Of a stretch of DNA of 64,000 nucleotides, positions 25,207-36,890 are shown in pieces (the first letter of the stretch is position 1; every line of letters begins with the position of its first letter). The notes beneath the pieces were generated by a model, which saw only the letters and a program-made list of their open reading frames with translations, had not been told where the DNA came from and did no database searches. The position numbers were made by a program, and so were the translations under genes. Location of the stretch: positions 992,001 to 1,056,000 of the forward strand of contig NZ_JAHCVJ010000001.1 in NCBI RefSeq assembly GCF_018476885.1. The letters are read 5' to 3'. This stretch comes from Geoanaerobacter pelophilus. Its GTDB lineage: Bacteria; Desulfobacterota; Desulfuromonadia; Geobacterales; DSM-12255.

Positions 25207-26697
25207 TCAGGTCATGGCTAAGATTCCGGCACGGATGTCCCTGGCGTCACCGGCTCCGGCCAGCAGTTCTGCGCAGGAGTCATTTTTCTCAATCAGTTTT
25301 TTCAGTGCAGGGGCGATGGACGTGTCTCCGAAAAGGATTGCCCCCACTAGGAGAGAATCACGGAAGATAAACTGCTGGTAATGGGCACCTTCCTCTTCAA
25401 AGGTCAGGTAGCTGGCGTCATCAGGGTGGACCATGCCGATACTGAAGAGATCAACTCCCAGAACCTTGATGCTGTTGGAGCGTGGAATGCCGGCAAAGAG
25501 GGCATCTCCGCCGGCAGCGTTCATGCCGGCAATCGTTCCCTGGAACTGGGACGGTGCCCAGGTGCCGTAAACCGTGCCCAAATGTTCCGCCAGATCACCT
25601 GCTGCGTAGATGTCCGGATCGGAGGTGCGCAGATGCTGGTCAACCACCACGCCGCAGTTGACATCCAGTCCGGCCATGCGGGCGAGATAGCTGTTGCTTC
25701 GTACTCCGGCGGCAACTAACACTAAATCCGCAGGGATTGATTCTCCTGATTCAAGCACAACACTCCGCACATGTGCATCACCTTTCAGCTCTTTTATCCG
25801 GGCACCACAAATCAGGGTGATGCCAAGCGCAATGGCCTCTTCAGCGAGACGCTCTCCTGCCGCCTTGTTGAGTTGTCGCGGCAGGAGCCAGTCAAACCCT
25901 TCCACCAGCGTTACCTGAACCTTACGGCGAGCCAAGGCCGCTGCTGCCTCCAAGCCAAGCACTCCGCCACCGATAATCACACAACTGGAATTGGCCTGGC
26001 TCTGCTGCAGGATCGTTTCCGCATCTCGGCAGGTGCGGAGGGTAACCACATTGTTTCGGTCTGCGCCCGGAATAGGTGGGATGCTCGGGTGGGCGCCCAT
26101 GGCCAGGATAAGCTTGTCGTAGTGCATACTGTCGTGTCTCTTTAGCGATACCGTTTTTGCCGCCCGATCAACAGCGGTCACCTCGGCCCCGTTCAGAATG
26201 GTGATCCGTTGCTCGGCGTACCACGCCTCAGGATGGACCGGGAGATCGCTGATTGTGATCTCCCCCGCCAGATAACGGGTCAGGTTCAGGCGGTAATAGG
26301 GAAGGTCGTTCTCCTGGCAGATAATTGTGATGTCGGCATTGGGAGCTGCGCTGCGGGCGGCTTCGGCAGCCGACAGCCCAGCGATACCGCCGCCGATGAT
26401 AACAATGGCGCCCGACATCCTTCCGGCAAAACTACCGCGCTCCTCCTCGACCACAGGCTCGAACTGGTCAGGGCCGACGCCGCAGACCGGGCAGCATTCA
26501 GGTGGAGTATCACAATCGTGGACGTAGTCGCAGTTGATGCATCGCCATCTGCGAGGCGCAGTCCTCACCGGTGCTGGCGCAGGAGCCGACGGTTCGAAGA
26601 GGTCCGGCGTCGCGCCGCAGACCGGACAACAGTCCGGCGGGGTATTCCCTTCATGGATATAACCGCAAACCGTGCAGCACCAGCGTGTGTCTGCCAT
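25207..26697 (-). CDS. Rubredoxin-NAD(P)H oxidoreductase with two fused rubredoxin domains
   Basis: 496 residues. Two short rubredoxin-like modules occupy residues ~5-40 and ~49-85, each with a CxxC...CxxC iron site (CCTVCGYIHEG...CCPVCG and CINCDYVHD...CCPVCG). The FAD-binding domain starts near residue 95 (IVIIGGGIAGLSAAE), with an NADH site at ~245 (CVIIGGGVLGLEAAAAL) and 'IYAAGDLAEH'. It would pass electrons from NAD(P)H via its own rubredoxins, most likely to the rubrerythrin encoded next to it, for peroxide reduction. Confidence 0.92.
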   Translation of the reverse strand: MADTRWCCTVCGYIHEGNTPPDCCPVCGATPDLFEPSAPAPAPVRTAPRRWRCINCDYVHDCDTPPECCPVCGVGPDQFEPVVEEERGSFAGRMSGAIVIIGGGIAGLSAAEAARSAAPNADITIICQENDLPYYRLNLTRYLAGEITISDLPVHPEAWYAEQRITILNGAEVTAVDRAAKTVSLKRHDSMHYDKLILAMGAHPSIPPIPGADRNNVVTLRTCRDAETILQQSQANSSCVIIGGGVLGLEAAAALARRKVQVTLVEGFDWLLPRQLNKAAGERLAEEAIALGITLICGARIKELKGDAHVRSVVLESGESIPADLVLVAAGVRSNSYLARMAGLDVNCGVVVDQHLRTSDPDIYAAGDLAEHLGTVYGTWAPSQFQGTIAGMNAAGGDALFAGIPRSNSIKVLGVDLFSIGMVHPDDASYLTFEEEGAHYQQFIFRDSLLVGAILFGDTSIAPALKKLIEKNDSCAELLAGAGDARDIRAGILAMT

Positions 26698-26772
26698 AAA
26701 ATCCTCCTGAATAGACGGCCACTGTCGGATTGACAGTGGCCGGATGATTCATCAATTCAGCTTATTCATGGA

Positions 26773-27273
26773 TCAGTTAATCAGGGTGAAGCGTTCTTTA
26801 GGTACGCCACAGACCTGGCATTTGTCCGGGACCCCGTCATAAACCGTATTACCGCAGACTTCACAGACATAGACAGGTCGTGCAGCCAGGTCGCCGCCAG
26901 CCTTAACGGCAGCGGCAGCTTTCTGATACAGGTCGTGATGGATCTCCTCTACCGCCAGAGCGTTGCGGAACGAAATCTCCGCCATCTTATCCCCCTCTTT
27001 CTGCGCTTCTTCCAGATACGGAGGATACATCTGCTGGAATTCGAATCCTTCGCCTTCTATCGCTTCCACCAGGTTTTCGGCGGTCTTTTTGATGCCGCCC
27101 ATGGCGCGCAGATGGGCATGGGCATGGATGGTTTCGGCATGGGCGGCTGCCCGGAACAGTTTGGCTACCTGTGGGAAGCCGTCAACCTCGGCCTGTTTGG
27201 CAAATGCAAGATATTTGCGGTTGGCCTGACTTTCACCGGCAAAGGCTCCTGCGAGATTCTCTTTTGTTGACAT
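26773..27273 (-). CDS. Rubrerythrin
   Basis: 166 residues. The N-terminal four-helix domain supplies diiron ligands (FAGESQANRKY, AAAHAETIHAHAH, ISFRNALAVEEIHHDLY) and the C-terminus is a rubredoxin domain (VCEVCGNTVYDG...CQVCGVPKERF). It reduces hydrogen peroxide to water in anaerobes. It follows its likely reductase partner in the same orientation and precedes it in transcription. Confidence 0.95.
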   Translation of the reverse strand: MSTKENLAGAFAGESQANRKYLAFAKQAEVDGFPQVAKLFRAAAHAETIHAHAHLRAMGGIKKTAENLVEAIEGEGFEFQQMYPPYLEEAQKEGDKMAEISFRNALAVEEIHHDLYQKAAAAVKAGGDLAARPVYVCEVCGNTVYDGVPDKCQVCGVPKERFTLIN

Positions 27274-27372
27274 GGGTGTTACCTCCTGATTTTAGATGTG
27301 GCGATCCAAAGATCTCTTGATGAATTTTGTAATGATGCATCTATTAGAGCGTTAGAATTTGCAAGTCTTGAA

Positions 27373-30145
<2,773 letters not shown>

Positions 30146-30257
30146 GTTCTTCCCCCTGTTGTTATTATAGTTTTGGCTTTTTCTGCTATCCGGGCATGCC
30201 GGGTGTGTTTGCGTAGAATTCAAGTACCATGGGGCAATATGTTACTTAATCAATCAA

Positions 30258-30275
30258 GAATCATTCCTGTTTAAT
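30258..30275 (-). promoter_or_regulatory. AATCATTCCTG motif shared with the PerR operator
   Basis: The bases AATCATTCCTG and following TTTA upstream of the ferritin-like gene repeat the left half of the inverted repeat at the perR start (AATCATTCCTG then ATTA). A shared half-site suggests PerR/Fur control of the ferritin-like gene. Only one arm is clear. Confidence 0.35.
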
Positions 30276-30333
30276 GAGCAAAAAAAGGTAAGCTGGATGG
30301 TTTCTCGCTCTGGCATACGTTTTAATGGGGAGG

Positions 30334-30783
30334 CTATTGAGAACATTTGCTGCACACGCCGTAATATTCAAAACGCACATCCTGCACCTTGAATCCAGTA
30401 AGTTTCTCAACTATTTCAGGGGGGATCATGGCGGTATCGGTGAAATCCTCAATCCGGCCGCAACGGGTACAGATCAGGTTGAGGTGATTGCTTGTATCCA
30501 TATCATATCGATTATCCATAGCTTCAAACTCCAACTCCCTGACCAGCTTGAGAGATTTAAGTAGAGACAGGGTGGAGTAAACAGTAGAGAGGCTGATTTT
30601 AGGGTGTTTTTCCCGTGCCGCCCGATAGATGGTCATGGCAGAGGGATGACAATTGTCAAGGGTCAGGATTTCAACAATAGTCCGCCGCTGGGGAGTCAGT
30701 TTCATTCCCCGTTCTTTCAGCCCCTTAACAATCGCATTTTTGAACTGTTCCCGTTTGATGATAGCACCCCAGTCAATAATCAT
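30334..30783 (-). CDS. perR: Fur-family regulator, PerR-like
   Basis: 149 residues. The winged helix (about residues 12-85) reads 'KGLKERGMKLTPQRRTIVEILTLDNCHPSAMTIYRAAREKHPKISLSTVYSTLSLLKSLKLV'. Metal-site residues lie in 'NHLNLICTRCGRIEDF', and the C-terminus has CGVCSKCSQ, the second CxxC of the structural zinc site. Context (katG, rubrerythrin, ferritin) points to PerR rather than Fur. The promoter lies so close that the leader is only about nine bases. Confidence 0.88.
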   Translation of the reverse strand: MIIDWGAIIKREQFKNAIVKGLKERGMKLTPQRRTIVEILTLDNCHPSAMTIYRAAREKHPKISLSTVYSTLSLLKSLKLVRELEFEAMDNRYDMDTSNHLNLICTRCGRIEDFTDTAMIPPEIVEKLTGFKVQDVRFEYYGVCSKCSQ

Positions 30784-30801
30784 TCCTGATTAGAAGGAAT
30801 G
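30781..30801 (-). promoter_or_regulatory. Inverted repeat overlapping the perR start (probable autoregulatory operator)
   Basis: CATTCCT-(7 nt)-AGGAATG is a perfect 7-7-7 inverted repeat that overlaps the -10 box and the first codon of perR. Fur-family operators are 15-21 bp AT-rich dyads of this size, so autorepression is likely. Confidence 0.55.
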
Positions 30802-30826
30802 TTACTACACCTTCTATAAATGTCAA
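30799..30826 (-). promoter_or_regulatory. perR promoter
   Basis: On the minus strand TTGACA (30826-30821) and TAACAT (30804-30799) are 16 bp apart. The -35 box is a perfect consensus. The predicted start point is near 30792, leaving about nine bases before the ATG. Confidence 0.6.
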
Positions 30827-30950
30827 CACGATTGGCAAAATATTTACGCATATACAATTAGTCATCCACTCTTGGGGTGGACGAACATGGTGGGAGGCAG
30901 TTAGCAGAGCGAAAGTCACCGCACGGATGTAATGCGGTTGACGCAATCGC

Positions 30951-31013
30951 CACAATATGGCTATTATCGTAATCAATAACAAACCTTATGACTACGATAA
31001 TAAGCAAATTGTG
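30951..31013. promoter_or_regulatory. Long dyad operator upstream of HipB-like gene (copy C)
   Basis: Two 25-bp arms (30951-30975 and 30989-31013), nearly perfect inverses with core TATTATCGTAATCA / TGACTACGATAATA, are separated by 13 bp and end 4 bp before the ATG. This repeats the architecture seen before copy A. Confidence 0.7.
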
Positions 31014-31017
31014 ATTT

Positions 31018-31356
31018 ATGGCATCTCCTGTGAACCGCACATATCTCCGGCAGACCCGGGATGCAGTTGAACTGCTGGGCAAGCTCATCCGGCTTGGCAG
31101 GAAAGAGCGCAAGATGACCGCGGAAGAACTGTCCGGACGGGCGGGGATTTCCAGAAGGACCTTGCAGAAGATCGAGCAGGGCGATCCGAAGTGTGAGATA
31201 GGTTTGGTGTTCGAGGCCGCCAATATAGTCGGAGTGAAGCTTTTCAGCGATGAAGAGAATACGAACCGCTACAACTACGGGAGGCACATTGATGATAAGC
31301 TTGCCCTGCTGCCACAACGGGTTCGTAAAGTGGTAACGGTTAATGATGATTTCTGA
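31018..31356 (+). CDS. XRE-family, HipB-like regulator (copy C, orphan)
   Basis: 112 residues, about 86 per cent identical to the gene at 12605 by eye, with the same HTH (EELSGRAGISRRTLQKIEQG) and tail (HIDDKLALLPQRVRKVVTVNDDF). Again no hipA toxin follows; instead a degraded piece of the minus-strand XRE cassette comes next. The GC.GS.N..KLP..EE..I...FS.GRK pattern is readable just downstream at both copies, perhaps a relic of the lost partner. Confidence 0.85.
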   Translation: MASPVNRTYLRQTRDAVELLGKLIRLGRKERKMTAEELSGRAGISRRTLQKIEQGDPKCEIGLVFEAANIVGVKLFSDEENTNRYNYGRHIDDKLALLPQRVRKVVTVNDDF

Positions 31357-31399
31357 TGGTGGGTTGTAGCGGGAGTCCCAATACTCAAAAGCTTCCCTA

Positions 31400-31540
31400 C
31401 ACAGAAGAATATATCCGACATTCTTTCTCTGACGGAAGGAAGATTTTTTGGGTTCCCAGGGACAGTTCGATCTTCGCCCGATTCTTCTTGAACGGATTAA
31501 GCCTTCCACTTAACCAGTCTGACAGTTGCTCCGGGTCGCG
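31400..31540 (-). pseudogene. Remnant of the XRE-type regulator cassette (copy C)
   Basis: On the minus strand the sequence reads DPEQLSDWLSGRLNPFKKNRAKIELSLGTQK, the C-terminal part of the regulator found intact in copies A, B and D. Homology breaks off at about 31540 in the codons for Asp-Pro, after which unrelated sequence begins, so the N-terminal two thirds are deleted. Confidence 0.75.
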
Positions 31541-31609
31541 TCAACCCGGCACTGGATGTATTTTCCAACCAGTCAAAAAAGCAAATTCCTATCCCTTACC
31601 CCTTTCAAA

Positions 31610-32326
31610 CTACCCCCGGATTTCGCCGGGGATCTCGCGCCCAGCAAGACGTGTGAGTTGCTCCTGGTCCTTTAGCAGCACGCGGTGGTCCAGGATGTCG
31701 ATAACCCCTCTTCGGCAGAGCGCGTTCAGCCCGGTGGAAACGGTCTCCCGGGTCGAGGCTATCAGTCCGGCATAATCGTTATGAGTAAGCCGCAGATCAA
31801 TGAGCAGACCGTCCCGACCGGTGACGCCGAATTCATTCGCCAGGGCGAGAAATGTCTTGGCCAGCCGCGCCTCGACGGAGGAATACAGCATATCTACCAG
31901 GCGGTTCTGGATCTTCCGGAGGCGCAGGCCGCTCAGCTTGGTGATCCGTGTCCCCAAGGCCGGGACCAGCGCCATGAGCCGGTCAAAATTTTCGCGGCGC
32001 ATCATGCAGAGGAGAGTCTCCTCCAGCGCTTCGGCAATCACTTCGCTGCCGTCGGCATCGAGTCCCCCCTCAAGTTCGCCGAAGAGAGTGGACGGCCCGA
32101 GGATATCGATGATGAAATCATGCCCTTGCGCCGAGGTCCGCACCAGCTTGATGCTCCCCTTCTTGACAAAATAGACCGCCTGCTGCGCCGTCCCTCGGAA
32201 CGGAAGCAGCTGCCGTTTGCGCAGGTTGAGTGACTGGGAATCCCGATCGATCACCCCATACTCTTCGTCGCTCAGGCCGCTGAAGATGTCCAGTCGCCGC
32301 AGATACCAGAGTTTTTCATGCTCCAT
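31610..32326 (-). CDS. Crp/Fnr-family transcriptional regulator
   Basis: 238 residues from ATG 32326 (AGGGGAGCAG upstream). It has an N-terminal cyclic-nucleotide-type beta barrel (about residues 10-125; 'LSDEEYGVIDRDSQSLNLRKRQLLPFRG'), a dimer helix and a C-terminal winged HTH ('LTHNDYAGLIASTRETVSTGLNALCRRG'). No N-terminal cysteine cluster, so it is not an oxygen-sensing Fe-S Fnr. It is divergent from msrBA and may regulate it. Confidence 0.9.
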   Translation of the reverse strand: MEHEKLWYLRRLDIFSGLSDEEYGVIDRDSQSLNLRKRQLLPFRGTAQQAVYFVKKGSIKLVRTSAQGHDFIIDILGPSTLFGELEGGLDADGSEVIAEALEETLLCMMRRENFDRLMALVPALGTRITKLSGLRLRKIQNRLVDMLYSSVEARLAKTFLALANEFGVTGRDGLLIDLRLTHNDYAGLIASTRETVSTGLNALCRRGVIDILDHRVLLKDQEQLTRLAGREIPGEIRG

Positions 32327-32470
32327 GTCCCTGCTCCCCTTCACATGATATGGCTCGCCATCATTTGTGCCGCTGCGGTACAATTGTGTAATGCGGCTTA
32401 CAGAAAACATGCTGCTGCGCCTGTAGGATGAAGTCAAACATACCTATCATGTTTGCACCGGAGGACAAAG

Positions 32471-33514
32471 ATGAAAAAGAGAGCCTTGGCGATAACAGGA
32501 ATTCTGGTTGGATTATTGGTGCTGGCAATGGCCGCCCGACCACATTTCGCGGTTCAGGCTGCTGGAAAGGAGACGACCATGACAGGGCGGAAATTTTCTA
32601 ACGAAGAACTGAAACAGCGCCTGACGCCGCTGCAGTACCGCGTCACCCGGCAGGAAGGGACCGAGCCCCCATTCGACAACGCCTACTGGAACGAGCACCG
32701 CGAAGGGCTCTACGTCGACATCGTCAGCGGTGAGCCGCTCTTCTCCTCACGAGACAAGTTCGATTCCGGCACCGGCTGGCCGAGCTTTACCAGGCCGGTC
32801 GCCCCTGACCACGTGAAAGAGCATAAGGACAGCACCTTCGGCATGACCCGGACCGAGGTCCGCTCAGCCGAGGCCGATTCCCACCTGGGGCATATCTTTA
32901 CCGACGGACCGCGGGATAAAGGCGGCTTGCGCTACTGCATCAACTCCGCATCGCTCAGCTTCATCCCGGTGGATGAGCTGGAAAAGGCCGGCTACGGCAC
33001 GTGGCTCCCGCTCTTCGGCCGGAAGGCAGCGGCCGCTCAGGTGAAGCAGTTTGCAACCCTGGCCGGCGGCTGTTTCTGGGGGATGCAGGACCTGCTACGC
33101 AAACAGACGGGAGTAATCGCCACGGAAGTGGGCTATACCGGCGGGAAGGTCCCGAACGCCACCTACCGCAACCATGAGGGACATGCCGAAGCGGTACGGA
33201 TCGAATTTGATCCGACCAAAACCAGCTATGAAGCCCTGCTCCGCTTCTTCTTCCGGATGCACGATCCAACCACCCTGAACCGCCAGGGAAACGATACCGG
33301 CTCCAGCTACCGGAGCGCCATCTTCTACCATGACGCAGAGCAGCAGCGGGTCGCCCTGAAGGTCAAGGCAGAGGTGGATGCCAGCGGCAAATGGAAACGC
33401 CCGATCGTCACCGAGATCACCCCGGCAGGCCCCTGGTGGCGGGCCGAGGAAAATCATCAGGACTATCTGGAGAAGAACCCGGGGGGATACACCTGCCACT
33501 GGGTGCGTGAGTAG
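32471..33514 (+). CDS. msrBA: Bifunctional methionine sulfoxide reductase, exported MsrB-MsrA fusion
   Basis: 347 residues. An N-terminal signal or anchor (residues ~8-30) precedes an MsrB domain (about 37-180; catalytic Cys in [11 protein letters not shown], and no zinc CxxC pair) and an MsrA domain (about 195-345; GGCFWG with catalytic Cys, and [11 protein letters not shown]). The order B-A in one chain resembles periplasmic repair enzymes. It restores oxidised methionines outside the cytoplasm. GGAGGACAAAG precedes ATG 32471. Confidence 0.94.
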   Translation: MKKRALAITGILVGLLVLAMAARPHFAVQAAGKETTMTGRKFSNEELKQRLTPLQYRVTRQEGTEPPFDNAYWNEHREGLYVDIVSGEPLFSSRDKFDSGTGWPSFTRPVAPDHVKEHKDSTFGMTRTEVRSAEADSHLGHIFTDGPRDKGGLRYCINSASLSFIPVDELEKAGYGTWLPLFGRKAAAAQVKQFATLAGGCFWGMQDLLRKQTGVIATEVGYTGGKVPNATYRNHEGHAEAVRIEFDPTKTSYEALLRFFFRMHDPTTLNRQGNDTGSSYRSAIFYHDAEQQRVALKVKAEVDASGKWKRPIVTEITPAGPWWRAEENHQDYLEKNPGGYTCHWVRE

Positions 33515-33526
33515 TGATGGCACCGT

Positions 33527-33562
33527 GAATAGAAGCCGCGACGAAAGATGCGGCTTCTATTC
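33527..33562 (+). terminator. Strong hairpin after msrBA
   Basis: GAATAGAAGCCGC-(10 nt)-GCGGCTTCTATTC is a perfect 13-bp stem 12 bp after the msrBA stop. No long T run follows, but position and stability make it the likely terminator. It also ends where the cassette D frame ends. Confidence 0.65.
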
Positions 33563-34067
33563 AGTTCAGATTATTCTGAAACCGGTAAGTTTCGTCAGAT
33601 TTTATCATATATTTTGATTTTTCCAGAAATAGCTCAATCATATCCCGGTTCTTCCGAAACGGGTTATGCCTTCCGCTTAACCAGTCTGACAGTTGTTCGG
33701 GATCGCGGCCCATTATTTCTCCCAGTTGATCTAGGTTCATCCCCATCGCTCTCTTGTACCACGCAAGCCGCCCCACTGTGTCGTCTGGGCACTCGAACGG
33801 GATATAACCTAGAAATTTGATAATTCTTGGATTATATTGCAGTTCTGGTTCGGTGCCATGCTCCCAGTTCCAGATTGAGGACTTGGTGACGCCGATGATC
33901 TGGGCAACCTCTCTTTGGAGGAGACCGAGATCCATTCGTTTTTTACGGATGTGTTCGCCGACTGTGATGGGGAATTCTGGATAACCGGGAAGCTGCTGTT
34001 TTTCGAGGGGAATTTGAATTGAGAACGAGTGCCGTTTTAAGTGAGTATAGTAGAGAAAGGTTAACAC
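33561..34067 (-). CDS. Repeated XRE-type regulator (cassette copy D)
   Basis: 168 residues from GTG 34067. Same protein as copies A and B, with HTH LLQREVAQIIGVTKSSIWNWEHG and GEIMGRDPEQLSDWLSGRHNPFRKNRD. Its C-terminus runs on for about 15 unrelated residues (YMIKSDETYRFQNNLN), marking the edge of the repeated unit near 33610. It is followed, in the opposite orientation, by a comM fragment exactly as in copy A. Confidence 0.8.
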   Translation of the reverse strand: MLTFLYYTHLKRHSFSIQIPLEKQQLPGYPEFPITVGEHIRKKRMDLGLLQREVAQIIGVTKSSIWNWEHGTEPELQYNPRIIKFLGYIPFECPDDTVGRLAWYKRAMGMNLDQLGEIMGRDPEQLSDWLSGRHNPFRKNRDMIELFLEKSKYMIKSDETYRFQNNLN

Positions 34068-34069
34068 AC

Positions 34070-34549
34070 CCCTGCCCCTGCGGTTACCTGGGCGATCCGC
34101 AACATGCCTGCTCCTGCACGCCAATCATGATCCACCGCTATCGCTCGCGCATCTCCGGGCCGCTGCTCGACCGGATCGACCTGCATATCGAGGTGCCGGC
34201 GGTAAAATACCGCGACCTTGCCGACCGGGCCGACGGCGAATCGTCCGCAGCCATTGCCAGCCGGGTCGAAACCTGCCGCAACCTCCAGCTTGAACGCTTC
34301 AAGGGGACCAAAGTCCACTGCAACGCCCAGATGCCGCCACGCTTCATCAAGAAGTTCTGCGAACCCGATGCCGCCGGACACAAACTGCTGGAAATGGTCA
34401 CCGACCGCCTCGGCCTCTCCGCCCGCTCCTACACCCGCATCCTCAAGGTAGCCCGCACCATAGCCGACCTCGACGCTGCCGAAAACATCCGTGAGCAACA
34501 CCTGTCAGAGGCGATCCAATACCGGAGTCTGGACCGGAAGACAGGATAA
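34070..34549 (+). pseudogene. comM: comM (YifB) 3' fragment, copy D
   Basis: The frame starts PCPCGYLGDPQHACSC, the zinc-like Cys region of ComM, and continues SRISGPLLDRIDLHIEVPAV, KFCEPDAAGHKLLEMVT and ARSYTRILKVARTIADL to the normal end. Only the last ~160 residues exist. It is about 72 per cent identical to fragment A but markedly richer in GC, so the two are old, separately diverged copies and not a recent duplication. Confidence 0.85.
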
Positions 34550-34559
34550 AGCTGTGATT

Positions 34560-36890
34560 ATGCCAAACAATCCCCATTTTGTATTTCGCATCATTGTTGG
34601 CGTGGTTCTGATGAACCTGCTGGTGTTCGGGCTCTCCGGCTATTCTCTGTACGCCAGCAGGGTGCATTATGACGAGCAGGCCCGCATTGAAACCGACAAT
34701 CTGGCCCGCGCCCTGGAGTACAGCATCAGCGGCATCCTGGACAAAATCGACCTGGCACTTTTGGAAGGGAAAACCGAGGCCGAACGACAATTGGCCAGGG
34801 GGGGAATAGATCGGGGCAGTTTTGATAATCACATCGCCGCTACTCTCACCAGAGTCCCGGAAATGGGCGAAATTCTCATGGCTACAGCGAACGGTGATGT
34901 CATCGCTTACGGTCTGAAGCCCGGGGTGCGTAATACCGCCAATGTTGCTGATCGCGACTACTTCATTGCGCTACGCGACAAACCTGACGCGGGCCTGTTC
35001 ATCTCCAAACCGCTCCTCGGACGTATCTCGAAAAAATGGCACATCAACCTGGCCCGGCGGGTCAATAACCCGGACGGCTCCTTTGCCGGCGTCATCCATG
35101 GCAACCTTCAGATCAACCAGATCAAGAAGCAGTTCTCCTCATATGATCTCGGCAAAAACGGCATGATTACCCTGCGCAGCAACGATCTCTCCATTGTCGC
35201 GCGCCAGCCGGAAACAGAAAAGAGCACTCCGGGGAATCTGTCCATAACAAATCAGTTTAATCGGATGATCAGCGAAGGGAAAACATCCGGCAGTTACAAG
35301 GTAACCAGCAGGGTGGACGGCATCCACCGGGTCATCTCCTTCCGGAAGGTTACCAATTACCCGCTGTATGTTAACTGCGGTTTTGCGACTAAGGACTATC
35401 TCAACGCTTGGTATCTGGAGTTTTACAAGCAGCTGGCCCTGGTGCTGCTGTTCGTTTTCGTCACCCTGGCCAGTACCCGTTACGTCATAACATCCTGGAA
35501 GGAAAAGCAGGGTGCCATTGACGAATTGACCGCTATCCGCGACGAACTGGAACATCGCGTAGCCGAACGCACCTTTGAGCTGCAGTCGATTAACGACGAC
35601 CTTCTTAAGCAGAGGGCTCTACTACAGGAAGAAATCGCCACTCGTAGAGCTGCGGAAGAAGAGCTGGCCGCCAAGAATCGGCAGCTCGAACACGAAATCA
35701 CCACCCGCAAGCAGGCCGAGCATGAGCGGAACAAGCTGGAAAACAAGATGCAGCAGACCCAGAAGCTGGAAAGCCTGGGGGTGCTTGCCGGGGGCATTGC
35801 CCACGACTTCAACAACATCCTCACCTCCATAGTAGGGAACACCGACCTTGCAATGGCGCATCTTAGTCCCGAATCTCCTGTTCGCGAAAAACTGGTCAGT
35901 ATCGAGAAGGCGGCAACCCGCGCCGCCGACCTGGCCCAACAGATGCTGGCTTACTCAGGTAAAGGGAAGTTCGTCGTCGAAAGCATCGACCTGAACCGGC
36001 TGGTGGAGGAGATGGGACACATGCTGGAGGTTTCCATCTCCAAAAAAGCGGTGCTCCGCTACAACCTTGCCCGCTCCTTGCCGGCGGTAAAGGCCGACGC
36101 CACCCAGGTCCGCCAGATCGTCATGAACCTGGTGATCAACGCATCAGAGGCCATCGGCGACCGGAGCGGGGTCATCGCCATCTCTACAGGCAGCCTGGAG
36201 TGCACGGAAAGCTACCTGAAGGATGTTTGGTTGGCAGATCCGCTGCCGGAGGGACAATACGTTTTCATTGAAGTCGCCGATACCGGCTGCGGCATGGACA
36301 AGGAGACTTTGGCGCGGATATTCGACCCCTTCTTCACCACCAAGTTCACCGGACGCGGCTTGGGGATGGCAGCAGTGCTGGGGATCATCCGGGGTCACCA
36401 CGGAGCGATCAAGGTCTACAGCGAACCAGGAAAAGGAAGCAACTTCAAGATACTGCTACAGGCAAGTGAACAACCGGCAGAGTTGTGCGGGCAAGATCCG
36501 GCGATTAACGACACCTGGAAGGGCAGCGGCACAGTACTGCTGGTCGACGATGAGGAAACAGTCCGTGACATCGGCAGTGAAATGCTGCAAGAGCTTGGAT
36601 TCAAAGTGGTTACCGCCACCGACGGCCAGGAAGCGCTGGATATCTATGCGTCACGGCCAGATATCGTCCTGGTGCTCCTTGACCTGACCATGCCACACAT
36701 GGATGGCGAGCAGTGCTTCAGAGAGCTGCGTCTCCTCAATCCCAACGTTAGAGTTGTCATCTCAAGCGGCTACAGCGAACTGGAAGTGACTCAGAAGTTT
36801 GCAGGCAAGGGACTGGCAGGATTTGTCCAGAAGCCGTACCGGCTGGCCGCACTTCGGGAGAAGTTGATGGCAACGACAATTTCTGCATGA
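34560..36890 (+). CDS. Hybrid sensor histidine kinase, dCache-type sensor + HisKA + HATPase + receiver
   Basis: 776 residues. Membrane helices at about 8-30 and 292-314 enclose a ~260-residue extracytoplasmic dCache-like sensor ('ADRDYFIALRDKPDAGLFISKPLLGRISKKWHINLARRV'). A coiled coil (330-400) leads to HisKA with the phosphorylated His in 'GGIAHDFNNILT', then HATPase (G box GRGLGMAAVLG) and a C-terminal receiver (VLLVDDEE, DLTMPHMDG). It is closely related in its kinase and receiver parts to the gene at 56907. Confidence 0.93.
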   Translation: MPNNPHFVFRIIVGVVLMNLLVFGLSGYSLYASRVHYDEQARIETDNLARALEYSISGILDKIDLALLEGKTEAERQLARGGIDRGSFDNHIAATLTRVPEMGEILMATANGDVIAYGLKPGVRNTANVADRDYFIALRDKPDAGLFISKPLLGRISKKWHINLARRVNNPDGSFAGVIHGNLQINQIKKQFSSYDLGKNGMITLRSNDLSIVARQPETEKSTPGNLSITNQFNRMISEGKTSGSYKVTSRVDGIHRVISFRKVTNYPLYVNCGFATKDYLNAWYLEFYKQLALVLLFVFVTLASTRYVITSWKEKQGAIDELTAIRDELEHRVAERTFELQSINDDLLKQRALLQEEIATRRAAEEELAAKNRQLEHEITTRKQAEHERNKLENKMQQTQKLESLGVLAGGIAHDFNNILTSIVGNTDLAMAHLSPESPVREKLVSIEKAATRAADLAQQMLAYSGKGKFVVESIDLNRLVEEMGHMLEVSISKKAVLRYNLARSLPAVKADATQVRQIVMNLVINASEAIGDRSGVIAISTGSLECTESYLKDVWLADPLPEGQYVFIEVADTGCGMDKETLARIFDPFFTTKFTGRGLGMAAVLGIIRGHHGAIKVYSEPGKGSNFKILLQASEQPAELCGQDPAINDTWKGSGTVLLVDDEETVRDIGSEMLQELGFKVVTATDGQEALDIYASRPDIVLVLLDLTMPHMDGEQCFRELRLLNPNVRVVISSGYSELEVTQKFAGKGLAGFVQKPYRLAALREKLMATTISA

